Shown in pieces: positions 1-6,923 of a stretch of DNA of 8,726 nt (position 1 is its first letter; every line of letters starts with the position of its first letter). Location: NCBI GenBank assembly GCA_019408975.1, contig DXVA01000105.1:4074-12799 (forward strand), given 5' to 3'. The notes beneath the pieces are model-generated. The model saw only the letters and a list, made by a program, of their open reading frames with translations, was not told where the DNA came from and made no database searches. Source of the stretch: Lentisphaeria bacterium (lineage in GTDB: Bacteria; Verrucomicrobiota; Lentisphaeria; Victivallales; UBA1829). Both the position numbers and the translations under genes were made by a program.

Positions 1-1595
1 AGCGTGAACCGGTCGAGGGAAAGACGCGCCTCCGCCACACGCAGGGATTTTACGGGATCGCCCGCCGCACATTCCGCCGCCTTGTCAAAAAATCCGTGGC
101 ACGCCTCCACGACTTCAAACGTCAGATAGTTGAAAGCATTGATTCCCGCCATAATCCCCATTGCACGGCACTTTTCCCGGGCGGACTCCGCGATCACCCG
201 CCGCGCCTTGAGAATCCACTTTCCCGCCTCCGGGCCGTAATAACCGTCCATGAAAGTTTTCAGCAGAACCCCGCCGTCCGCTTCCGGATTCTCCGCCAGC
301 TTCGCTTCCATCCATACTTTCAGCGCATACATATCCGCAATGTGGCTGTCCTCATGTTCGAAGAAAAGATAGCGGATTCCGTTTTCATAGAACTTCCGGA
401 CATCATCCGCCATAAACTGCTCATTGGGAAGCGGATACCCGTGAACCTGATATGTAATGCCGTAAATCCAGACATAAAGTTCCGGGGACAGCCCCTTCCA
501 TTTCCGGACGTTGTCGAGATACTCTCTGTTGGACGCCGTGTCCAGCGGAATCGCCATGCATTTCGGCGTATAGCAGAAACGGATCAGGACATTGCTCTCC
601 GGGCGAAGCGTTTTCGGCGGCTTGACCGTATTGGTGTATGCCGTGGTTGAAATCAGGATATCCGGGCGGATTTTCCCGATCTCCCGCGCCATCCCGTTGA
701 CAAACGCAATCAATGTGCCGGCGTCGGACTCTTCCCGGCTGTTCAGTGCCCGGCAGTCCGCGCATTCGCAGGAAAAATTGACGTCGTTGGGGCTGACATC
801 GTAAATCCGGGGAACCGGATTTCCTTTTGCTGTCGCCGCAGATTCATCGGCAAGGATCCGTTTCTTCAAACGGGCGAGAAATTCACGCCGCATTCCTTCG
901 TTGGAAAGACATAGCTGACCGAGCTTCCCCGGCTGGCGTCTTCCCTGAAAAACCGCAAAATATTCAGGATGCTCCTCAGCAAACGACTCCGGAATATATA
1001 AATTAAACGTATGTACAAAATAAGGCCCGCCGAAATTGCAGGAGCTGCCGCCGTAAGCCGCGGATATTCCCTGATCCCCGTTGCGGTTGAGACGGTTCCT
1101 TGCCGCCCATTTCCCGCCGTCGGGCATCACCGCATTGTCGCGGTAAATATCGCGCTGAATGAAAGGGAACTCAAACCGGATGTCCAGTGCGGGAAGATCC
1201 AGACGGCGTTTTTCCGGCACGAATTCCTCCGTCGGAGTCCACCAGCGTATCCCGATCTGATTCTCCAGAAACGCATAGACGCCGTAAAGCGTGCCGGACT
1301 GTCCGCCGCCTGCAATGAAAAGATCATCACCGGAACTCCTGATCACATAAGCGTCGGTCTTCAATGTCCTGCCGTTGATTCCCGCCGCCCGCGCTTCCGG
1401 CGTATCGCCGAGCAGGATTCTGTTGATCGCCCTGCCGCCGATTTTCAGTTCGCCGTCCACGGTGCGCTCCAGATAAGAGCGCAGTTCCCCTGCGGCAGTT
1501 TTTTCAGAAGGCAAAGGCTTTGCAGGCAGAATGATTTCCAGTGCACACAGCGATGCACCCGCCAGCAGAAGAAGGGAGGAGAAGATTTTTTTCAT
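1..1595 (-). CDS. DUF4838 domain protein, secreted, probable carbohydrate-active enzyme (3' end beyond window)
   Basis: The frame is open for 531 codons from the ATG at 1595 to the left edge with no stop, so the C-terminus is missing. An AGGA ribosome site lies about 10 bases upstream. Residues 1-18 form a signal peptide (MKK, then a Leu-rich core, probable cut after LCA), so the product is exported. Residues about 20-135 resemble the accessory domain that precedes GH20 and GH67 catalytic domains, ending in a GVYAFLE...G.RWW segment. The DUF4838 region follows: HTFN near 195, a hPEYF segment near 210, a CxCxxC cluster at C276/C278/C281, WIYGITYQVHGYP near 376, and FFEHEDSH near 405. DUF4838 has no proven reaction as far as I know; similarity to alpha-glucuronidase-type barrels suggests glycan hydrolysis. 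It is third in the LacI operon, 44 bases after the pseudopilin gene. Family fairly sure, function inferred. Confidence 0.85.
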   Translation of the reverse strand, partial: MKKIFSSLLLLAGASLCALEIILPAKPLPSEKTAAGELRSYLERTVDGELKIGGRAINRILLGDTPEARAAGINGRTLKTDAYVIRSSGDDLFIAGGGQSGTLYGVYAFLENQIGIRWWTPTEEFVPEKRRLDLPALDIRFEFPFIQRDIYRDNAVMPDGGKWAARNRLNRNGDQGISAAYGGSSCNFGGPYFVHTFNLYIPESFAEEHPEYFAVFQGRRQPGKLGQLCLSNEGMRREFLARLKKRILADESAATAKGNPVPRIYDVSPNDVNFSCECADCRALNSREESDAGTLIAFVNGMAREIGKIRPDILISTTAYTNTVKPPKTLRPESNVLIRFCYTPKCMAIPLDTASNREYLDNVRKWKGLSPELYVWIYGITYQVHGYPLPNEQFMADDVRKFYENGIRYLFFEHEDSHIADMYALKVWMEAKLAENPEADGGVLLKTFMDGYYGPEAGKWILKARRVIAESAREKCRAMGIMAGINAFNYLTFEVVEACHGFFDKAAECAAGDPVKSLRVAEARLSLDRFT

Positions 1596-1639
1596 TTGTA
1601 CAGTTTCCTATCTGTCATCATGTTTTATTTGAATTCCGT

Positions 1640-2323
1640 TTACCGGGTTCCTTCCCGATAGAAATACCGGTCATATGCCGTATTGCCGCGCATTGCCTCG
1701 GGGATCTGAAGCGAACCCGCATGACCATCGACAAACAGATAATTCGCCTTGTTTTTTCCGTGCCTGTTGAGGCTGATATGGGCATTGTCAGATGCCCAGA
1801 TGGAATAATAACTGCTTGCCGACCATTGTTCATGCAAAGCCGTACACTCCGACGGACGTCTGATTGCACTGCTCTTATAAAGCCGCAATTCGCCCGGCGT
1901 TGCATTGCCGATGGAAAGCATCCGGTTGTAGGAAATCGTCAGTCCGACCGTAGAGTCCCACACCTGAACGTCAGTACTGCCGAATACCCATTTCCCCGCC
2001 GCTCTCCTGGAAACGGCGGGACAATAGAAAAACTTTGGAATGAAATCGGCTTGTTTTTTATTAAGGCGTTCCAATGCGGCACGATGCCATATACTTTTCA
2101 GAAACTGGTCGGCGCTCCAGCTTACACCGGGCATATAGCCGGAATAATCATCCTCATACATTTTTTCCAGAGTGCCCAGCTGTTTCAAATTGTTGACGCA
2201 GGAAATCTCCCGCGCTTTCTCCTTCGCCTTGTTCAACGCAGGCAGCAGCATTGCCGCAAGAATTGCGATAATCGCAATTACGATTAAAAGTTCGATCAAT
2301 GTGAATCTTCTGCGGACTTGCAT
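1640..2323 (-). CDS. Pseudopilin-like protein with prepilin N-terminus and H-Xn-DG C-terminal motif
   Basis: A 227-residue protein. Residues 7-29 are a classic type IV pilin/type II secretion segment (FTLIELL, then repeated Ile-Ala and AAMLLPAL) with the conserved Glu at mature position +5. Beyond it lie the SCVNNLKQ segment after the helix, an ISYNRMLS segment, and H188...D199-G200 followed by HAG near the C-terminus. That is the prepilin-processing-associated H-X9-DG family, but here ten residues separate His and Asp. The residue before the cut site is Arg6 instead of the usual Gly. Such proteins are thought to sit in the inner membrane or form short pilus-like assemblies, but their job in Lentisphaerota is unknown. 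The gene starts 5 bases after lacI ends and precedes a secreted DUF4838 protein, suggesting a surface or export role tied to glycan use. Confidence 0.9.
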   Translation of the reverse strand: MQVRRRFTLIELLIVIAIIAILAAMLLPALNKAKEKAREISCVNNLKQLGTLEKMYEDDYSGYMPGVSWSADQFLKSIWHRAALERLNKKQADFIPKFFYCPAVSRRAAGKWVFGSTDVQVWDSTVGLTISYNRMLSIGNATPGELRLYKSSAIRRPSECTALHEQWSASSYYSIWASDNAHISLNRHGKNKANYLFVDGHAGSLQIPEAMRGNTAYDRYFYREGTR

Positions 2324-2328
2324 GACAT

Positions 2329-3300
2329 CTATCCTCCATATTTACAGTTTTTTGCCGTGGATTCTCTTATGATCAATTCTCCGACCAACCGTTTCTTCGG
2401 CAGAGATTTCCGTCCGTCCCTGATGATGGAATAAAGATTTTCAAATCCCCGGCAGGCACTTTCATAATGAGGCTCCGCGATGGTTGTCAGGGCCGGCGAA
2501 GCCAGTTCCGCGCCATAATCGCCGAACCCGATCACGGAAAATGCGTCGGGAACAAAGATCCTCCGGTGATAAAGATACTGAAGCAGACTCAATGCAAGCG
2601 GGTCATTCACACAGAAAACCGCATCGGGATTCGCCGCCACCACAGCATCATATACCTCATTGCGGGGATGGTCACTCTCCATAATACAGGGCGGCAGTCC
2701 GTTTCTTTTCATGACATTCAAATATCCCTGAATACGCTTCTTTGAAAGGTTCCACTGCTGTCCCAGGCAAATGATCTTCCTGTGCCCGAGCGAAACCAGA
2801 TAGTTTACGGCAACCTCTGCGGAACCTTCCTGATCGAACAAACCTTTCCTGCCGTCATCCAGCCCGGAAACAGGGATTCCGTATTGGAAAAATCCGGGAT
2901 TCACCTGCGCTTTCTCCTCCGGTTCCGCCGCCATGACCGCAATCCCGCTTACACGGTATTCCACCGCCGTCATAAGCGCCTGATTCAGCGTGCAGTTTTC
3001 ATTCAGGGAAATCAACCTGATGGAATAGCCGTATTTTGCCGCGGTTTCGGAATAGCCGCGGATAATCGGCATCATGAAGTTGTCAAAATGCGCAATGATG
3101 GCAATGACTTTGCTTCTGCCTGTGACAAGCGACTGCACCAGTTCATTGCGGACATATCCCAGTTTCTCGGCGGTTCGCTTCACTTTTTCCACGACTTCCG
3201 TCGAAATTTTCATATCCCGCTCGTGCCGTCCGTTCAGTACAAAAGAAACCGTTGTCCGGCTTACTCCGGCTTCCGCCGCAATCTCCTTCATACTGATCAT
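2329..3300 (-). CDS. LacI-family transcriptional regulator
   Basis: A 323-residue regulator of normal length for the family. The helix-turn-helix is at residues 4-24 (MKEIAAEAGVSRTTVSFVLN), then the hinge-helix region with LGY and VQSLVTGRS (about 47-63), then a periplasmic-binding-protein-like sensor domain. The sensor has the PDAVFCVNDPLA and VIGFGD segments, and the chain carries the usual RESTA near its end. It should bind a palindromic operator as a dimer and release or grip it when a sugar binds; the ligand cannot be read from the sequence. The start at 3300 is preferred over the ATG three codons later because AAGGA lies 9 bases upstream. It is first in an operon with a pseudopilin and a DUF4838 gene, and an inverted repeat covers its expected transcription start, so autoregulation is likely. 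Confidence 0.93.
   Translation of the reverse strand: MISMKEIAAEAGVSRTTVSFVLNGRHERDMKISTEVVEKVKRTAEKLGYVRNELVQSLVTGRSKVIAIIAHFDNFMMPIIRGYSETAAKYGYSIRLISLNENCTLNQALMTAVEYRVSGIAVMAAEPEEKAQVNPGFFQYGIPVSGLDDGRKGLFDQEGSAEVAVNYLVSLGHRKIICLGQQWNLSKKRIQGYLNVMKRNGLPPCIMESDHPRNEVYDAVVAANPDAVFCVNDPLALSLLQYLYHRRIFVPDAFSVIGFGDYGAELASPALTTIAEPHYESACRGFENLYSIIRDGRKSLPKKRLVGELIIRESTAKNCKYGG
2332..2337 (-). promoter_or_regulatory. Shine-Dalgarno of the pseudopilin gene inside the lacI 3' end
   Basis: GGAGGA on the minus strand, 8 bases before the ATG at 2323. The same six bases are the last two sense codons (Gly-Gly) of the LacI gene, whose TAG follows directly. Ribosomes finishing lacI therefore stop on the next gene's start region, which supports translational coupling and fixes the pseudopilin start. 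Confidence 0.8.
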
Positions 3301-3321
3301 GAAACAAAATCCTTTCTATCG

Positions 3322-3335
3322 TTAACCTATGTTAA
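3322..3335. promoter_or_regulatory. Candidate LacI-type operator
   Basis: TTAACCTATGTTAA is an inverted repeat with perfect 5-base arms (TTAAC and GTTAA) around a 4-base centre. Six of the seven base pairs across the 14 bases match. It abuts the -10 box and covers the predicted transcription start near 3328, the classic place for a repressor site. LacI-family genes are often autoregulated from such sites. Unlike many LacI-family operators, the centre is TA rather than CG. Binding is inferred. Confidence 0.55.
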
Positions 3336-3362
3336 TTATAATCAGAAAAAGCGAAAGCGCAA
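3335..3362 (-). promoter_or_regulatory. Sigma70-type promoter of the lacI-pseudopilin-DUF4838 operon
   Basis: On the minus strand a perfect TATAAT (-10, at 3340-3335) follows a weak TTGCGC (-35, at 3362-3357) with a 16-base spacer. The predicted start of transcription is near 3328, giving a leader of about 28 bases before the lacI ATG. The weak -35 may be compensated by the A/T-tracts just upstream. Confidence 0.6.
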
Positions 3363-3374
3363 GGGGGGATTTTC

Positions 3375-3403
3375 AAAAAAAGCAAAAAAAACCTGTAAAA
3401 AAA
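3375..3403. promoter_or_regulatory. Three phased A-tracts upstream of the lacI promoter
   Basis: Runs of 7, 8 and 7 adenines on the plus strand (3375-3381, 3384-3391, 3397-3403) have centres about 9.5 and 12.5 bases apart, near one helical turn. Relative to the predicted start at 3328 they lie at about -47 to -75. Phased A-tracts bend DNA, and A/T-rich DNA here can act as an UP element. On the minus strand they are T-runs downstream of the ketosynthase gene and could also help end its transcript. Confidence 0.4.
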
Positions 3404-3488
3404 TAACATTGTGAGAAAATCGTTTCGCGGAGGACAGAAAGCAAACAGGGCAGATAAGACAGAGATCAGACCGGGAGTTCTTTATTGC
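3404..3488. other. Intergenic tail after the ketosynthase gene, no clear terminator
   Basis: This is the transcript tail just past the ketosynthase stop. No GC-rich hairpin followed by a U-run is visible; the best candidate, GAAA-CGAT-TTTC, has only four weak pairs. From 3480 down to 3421 the transcript has more C than G (20 to 12 in 60 bases) and is pyrimidine-rich, which would suit Rho-dependent termination, but this is suggestive only. No gene or RNA is recognised. Confidence 0.5.
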
Positions 3489-4730
3489 TCATTGCTCATT
3501 TGCAACACAGATCAATGCGGCATTGATTCCGCCGAAAGCAAAAGAATTTTTCAGGAAGACATCAACTTTATGCTCCCGCGGGGTTCTGACATGATCCACC
3601 CCGGAACACTCCTCCGCAACAGATTCCAAATTCAAGGTCGGCAGCAGAATGCCGCGATTCATCATTTCCAATGCGGCAATGGTTTCGATCACGCCCGAAG
3701 CGCCGAGCGTATGCCCCAGATGCCCCTTGAGACTGCTTGCCGGAACCGCATCCGCTCCGAAAAAATCCCGGAGAGCTTTTGCCTCCTCCGCATCGCCCTG
3801 CACAGTCGCAGTCGCATGGGCGCTGATGTAGTCCGTTGAACCCGCCGCGATCCCCGCATCACGGTAAGCGAGCGCCAGACAGCGCCGGATCGAAGACGCA
3901 TCGGACAGGCTGATCTGCGATCCGCATCCGCACGTGGCATAACCGGCGATCTCCGCAAAGATTTCCGCGCCGCGCTTCCTGGCATGTTCATACTCCTCCA
4001 GAACAAGGATTCCCGCACCTTCGCCGCAGACCAGTCCCGTTCTCCGCGCATCGAACGGACGGGAAGAGCGTTCCGGAGCATTTTCATATTCCGACGCTCC
4101 CGCATAAAGCAGATCGAAAGAACCCGTCACCTCCTGCGAAAGCTCATCCGCACCGCCGCAGATCATGACATTCTGCGTCCCGTATGCGATCAGGTCGCGC
4201 GCCGTCCCGACTGCCTGAAGCCCCGAGGCGCACGCCGCGGATACGGACTGGACGCATCCCGTAATGTTCAGCAGATTCGCCACATTGAAAGACGCCGTAT
4301 GCGAGGCGCATTTGAAAAACTGGGCGGCGGGCATATCCGCCATTCCGTGTTCCAGGAGAATCATGCGGAACGCCTCCGCGATGCTTCTGGAACTGCCCAT
4401 CGTGGAACCGATCACACAGCCGCATCCGCCGCCGGAAACAGTTTCAGGTTCAAGCCCCGACTCCTCAAGCGCCTGCATTGCCGCAAGAGAGGCGAAGATG
4501 CTCAAGTCACCCATGGAACGCCGGAACAGGCGGGGAATTTTCTTTTTCTCGGCATCGCCGAGCACAACCGGAGCCCCGGGCGAAATTCCGCCGTTGATGT
4601 TCAGCCCCCACTCCTCCATGCGCCGAACCGCGGACCTGCCGTTCAAAAGATTCTCAAACAGTTCCGCACGCGACATGCCGAGCGCCGATACGACGCCTGT
4701 TCCCGTAATGACGACCCGTCTTCTATTCAT
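3489..4730 (-). CDS. Beta-ketoacyl-ACP synthase, FabF-type (KAS II-like)
   Basis: A 413-residue thiolase-fold condensing enzyme, the normal FabF length. It joins an acyl group on its active cysteine to a malonyl-ACP unit, releasing carbon dioxide. The catalytic triad is complete: C167 in SAACASGLQAVG, H305 in ISAHATATVQGD and H340 in LKGHLGHTLGASG, almost the same numbering as E. coli FabF (163, 303, 340). The C-terminal NSFAFGGINAAL matches the family's NSFGFGGTN. The intact cysteine means it is an active synthase, not a chain-length factor. It has about a dozen cysteines, many for this family. The start overlaps the preceding oxidoreductase gene by 8 bases, so it is translationally coupled as the last gene of the operon. 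With a CrtI-like enzyme beside it, a specialised acyl chain is more likely than housekeeping fatty acid synthesis. The true fabF may lie elsewhere, so no symbol is given. Confidence 0.93.
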   Translation of the reverse strand: MNRRRVVITGTGVVSALGMSRAELFENLLNGRSAVRRMEEWGLNINGGISPGAPVVLGDAEKKKIPRLFRRSMGDLSIFASLAAMQALEESGLEPETVSGGGCGCVIGSTMGSSRSIAEAFRMILLEHGMADMPAAQFFKCASHTASFNVANLLNITGCVQSVSAACASGLQAVGTARDLIAYGTQNVMICGGADELSQEVTGSFDLLYAGASEYENAPERSSRPFDARRTGLVCGEGAGILVLEEYEHARKRGAEIFAEIAGYATCGCGSQISLSDASSIRRCLALAYRDAGIAAGSTDYISAHATATVQGDAEEAKALRDFFGADAVPASSLKGHLGHTLGASGVIETIAALEMMNRGILLPTLNLESVAEECSGVDHVRTPREHKVDVFLKNSFAFGGINAALICVANEQ

Positions 4731-6204
4731 GAATGCTCAACTCCGCCAGTTTCCTGTAAGTTTCCTCTCCGATGAGTTTGCGCCAGATGACGAACGCGGA
4801 GAGCATTGCGCCCATCGCCCCCGGCAGAAGCGCACTCTGCCCGAGCACATAAAAATTGCGGATGGGAAGCCTGCCGAACAGATTATGCTGTTCCATCTTC
4901 TGGCGGATTCCATACGCGGAACCGAACGGGGAAAGATAGTCGCGGTAAGTCAGCATGGAAGCCGTATCCGCCAGGTTCAGATGTCCCTCAAACTGCGGAT
5001 AAACCCGCAGAACCTTCTTCATGATTCCCTGCGCCTTCGCCTGCTTGTAGGCAAGGTAGGATGGCGGACGGTTCCGGTGAACCGTGTCTTCCCACTCGCG
5101 CGTTTCTTCCGGAAACACGGTCTCGAACGCGGTCAAAGTCTGGCGCTGTTCTCCCCCGGACGCCGTTTCCCACGTCAGCATGACGGCGGTCGCAGTCGCT
5201 TCCGGATGTCTGTCCGAAAGGATCATCTCGATATCCGGCGTCGAAAAACAGGAGGAAAGTTCCTGATGAAACTCCGGCACAGGCGGGTCAAGAGTGCAGA
5301 ATACCGTAAAAAATCCGCAGGTCTCCCCGAACTCCCCGACCCGCTTCCTGAAATCTTCGGACTGCACAGACTGCGGCAGAAGCTCTGCGATGCCGTGCGG
5401 ATGGATCGTCATGAAACAATTCTCGAACGAAACCTCCGAACCGTCGGTGAGCAGCACACTGCGGCAGCGTTTCTTTTCCAGATCAAGGCACGTCTCCACC
5501 GTGGTTCCCGTCAGGATCGTAATTCCAAGCTCCTGCGACTTCCGAAGGAACGCCTCGACAAAAGCGCCGCCTCCGCCTTTGACACGGACCAGATCGTCAA
5601 GCAGTCCGTAACTGACGCGGCAGTGGTTTGCAAGAGAAATCTCCGAAGGCGGAGTTCCGTGGCAGGTGGCGAAACTCGCCAGAATAGCCCGCAGTTCCCC
5701 CGATACGCCAAGCGAATCCAGATAGTCCGCCAGGGAGATGAAATCCTCGTCGAGAAACTGCGCCGCCGTAAATCCGCCGGGGGCGCGCAGATTGAACAGC
5801 GTGGTGTTGTCGTAAATTCTCTTCTCCGTCTCAAAATAACGGCGGATTTTTTCCTCCTCTCCGGGAAATTCCATGCACAGATAATCACATGCGCGGTCAC
5901 GACCGCGCGGAATCCGCCGGTTCCTGCCGCCGATAATGATATTCGTGCCGATGGGAATGCACTCAAGCTCATGTTCAAGCCCGAGCATGCGGATCATATC
6001 TCCCATGCATCCGGTGAAATTCGTGGAAAAATGAAACCCCGTGTCAAAAGGGACTGAATTCCGGTGAAACCGCTGCATACTGCCGCCGACGACATTGCTT
6101 TTTTCAAGAAGCAGAACCCTGCGCCCGGTTCCGGCAAGCAGCAGGGAGATCGTCATGCCGCTGACGCCGCTTCCCACCACAAGATCGTCATACCGCAGTT
6201 TCAT
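4723..6204 (-). CDS. FAD-dependent oxidoreductase of the CrtI/RetSat (phytoene desaturase-like) family
   Basis: A 493-residue flavoprotein, usual length for the family. The N-terminal dinucleotide fold has VVGSGVSG (G11, G13, G16), E34 at the end of the second strand for the FAD ribose, and VVGGS at 38-42, followed by FDTGFHF at 53-59, a RetSat/CrtI-type signature. The C-terminal FAD segment GQSALLPGAMGAMLSA lies at about 455-470. Family members desaturate, isomerise or saturate long conjugated or isoprenoid chains. The substrate here is probably an acyl chain made with its neighbours rather than a carotenoid, since no phytoene synthase is nearby. Its ATG overlaps the stop of the FabG-like gene as ATGA, and its stop overlaps the ketosynthase start by 8 bases. 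CrtI-like enzymes beside FabF-type synthases also occur in candidate ladderane-lipid clusters of anammox bacteria. Family sure, substrate unknown. Confidence 0.88.
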   Translation of the reverse strand: MKLRYDDLVVGSGVSGMTISLLLAGTGRRVLLLEKSNVVGGSMQRFHRNSVPFDTGFHFSTNFTGCMGDMIRMLGLEHELECIPIGTNIIIGGRNRRIPRGRDRACDYLCMEFPGEEEKIRRYFETEKRIYDNTTLFNLRAPGGFTAAQFLDEDFISLADYLDSLGVSGELRAILASFATCHGTPPSEISLANHCRVSYGLLDDLVRVKGGGGAFVEAFLRKSQELGITILTGTTVETCLDLEKKRCRSVLLTDGSEVSFENCFMTIHPHGIAELLPQSVQSEDFRKRVGEFGETCGFFTVFCTLDPPVPEFHQELSSCFSTPDIEMILSDRHPEATATAVMLTWETASGGEQRQTLTAFETVFPEETREWEDTVHRNRPPSYLAYKQAKAQGIMKKVLRVYPQFEGHLNLADTASMLTYRDYLSPFGSAYGIRQKMEQHNLFGRLPIRNFYVLGQSALLPGAMGAMLSAFVIWRKLIGEETYRKLAELSIHE

Positions 6205-6923
6205 GTGAGAAGTCCGCCGTTGACTGCGATCACCTGTCCGTGAAGATACGTGCTGTCCGGCGAACAGAGGAAACTGATGACGCCCGCGACTTCCTCCGGC
6301 GTCCCGAACCGTTTCAGCGGAATCAGCGGAAGAATCTGCTCCTTCGGGAGCTCCGCAGTCATATCCGTCTCAATCACGCCCGGGGAAACCGCATTCACGA
6401 GAATGCCTTTGCGCCCGACCTCGCGCGCCAGCGATTTGACCGCCGCGGCAAGCGCCGCCTTGGACGCCGCATAATTGACCTGCCCCGCCTGCCCGCTCTG
6501 CCCCGAGGCGCTCGTGATGACGATGATGCGCCCGCTCCGGCGCGCGATCATTCCGAACAGAAGCGGCTGAACCGTATGATAGAAACCGTCGAGATTGGTA
6601 TGGATCACACTGTTCCATTCGTCCGGAGACATGAACACGAACATATTGTCACGCGCAATTCCTGCGTTGTAGACAACCACGTCCGGCGCGGAATCCCCGA
6701 ACAGTTCCGCCATCCGTTCTGAAGCCTGAACCCGATCGGCGATATCGAAAACGGCTCCTTTGAAAGAGCGTCCGCAGGCCTCGACTCCTTTCCGGGTTTC
6801 AGCAAGAGCTTCAAGCGAACTCCGGCAGGTGCCGACGATATCGAAACCGTCCTTTGCCAGACGCAGCGCCGCCGCTTTGCCGATCCCCCGGCTGGCGCCC
6901 GTGATGAGAGCCGTTTTCGTCAT
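6201..6923 (-). CDS. 3-oxoacyl-ACP reductase, FabG-type short-chain dehydrogenase
   Basis: A 240-residue classical SDR, close to the E. coli FabG length. It reduces a 3-oxoacyl-ACP to the 3-hydroxy form with NADPH. The cofactor motif TGASRGIG is at 8-15, with R12 favouring NADPH. The usual NNAG is YNAG at 85-88. The catalytic tetrad is N110, S138, Y151 and K155, with the last three numbered exactly as in E. coli FabG. The C-terminal LHGQVIAVNGGLLT matches the family's G..i.vdGG ending. Start and stop both overlap the neighbours as ATGA, so it is made in step with the lipoprotein and the CrtI-like enzyme. It would process the product of the ketosynthase three genes into the same operon. The pathway-specific role is inferred. 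Confidence 0.93.
   Translation of the reverse strand: MTKTALITGASRGIGKAAALRLAKDGFDIVGTCRSSLEALAETRKGVEACGRSFKGAVFDIADRVQASERMAELFGDSAPDVVVYNAGIARDNMFVFMSPDEWNSVIHTNLDGFYHTVQPLLFGMIARRSGRIIVITSASGQSGQAGQVNYAASKAALAAAVKSLAREVGRKGILVNAVSPGVIETDMTAELPKEQILPLIPLKRFGTPEEVAGVISFLCSPDSTYLHGQVIAVNGGLLT

Noticed and set aside
1011..1661. 216-codon plus-strand open frame
   Set aside because: It is antisense to the DUF4838 gene, whose frame is continuous over 531 codons with a signal peptide and family motifs.
2261..2279. Perfect 9-base inverted repeat (AATTGCGAT, centre A, ATCGCAATT)
   Set aside because: It falls in the Ile-Ala-Ile-Ile-Ala-Ile codons of the prepilin helix, and the same stretch in the 8019-8711 gene has a broken version. 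Codon repetition explains it.
3345..3360. GCG-CTTT-CGC followed by T5 on the minus strand, terminator-like
   Set aside because: The stem has only three pairs and lies inside the -35/-10 region of the lacI promoter, so a terminator is unlikely.
3484..3497. Seven-base tandem repeat (ATTGCTC twice) across the ketosynthase stop
   Set aside because: Two copies only, spanning the last codons and the stop. It could be slippage, but there is no sign of function.
4264..6057. 597-codon open frame on the plus strand, antisense to the FAD oxidoreductase and ketosynthase genes
   Set aside because: It is rich in Arg, His and Pro, has no recognisable motif, and lies opposite two well-supported genes. It is a shadow of their codon bias.
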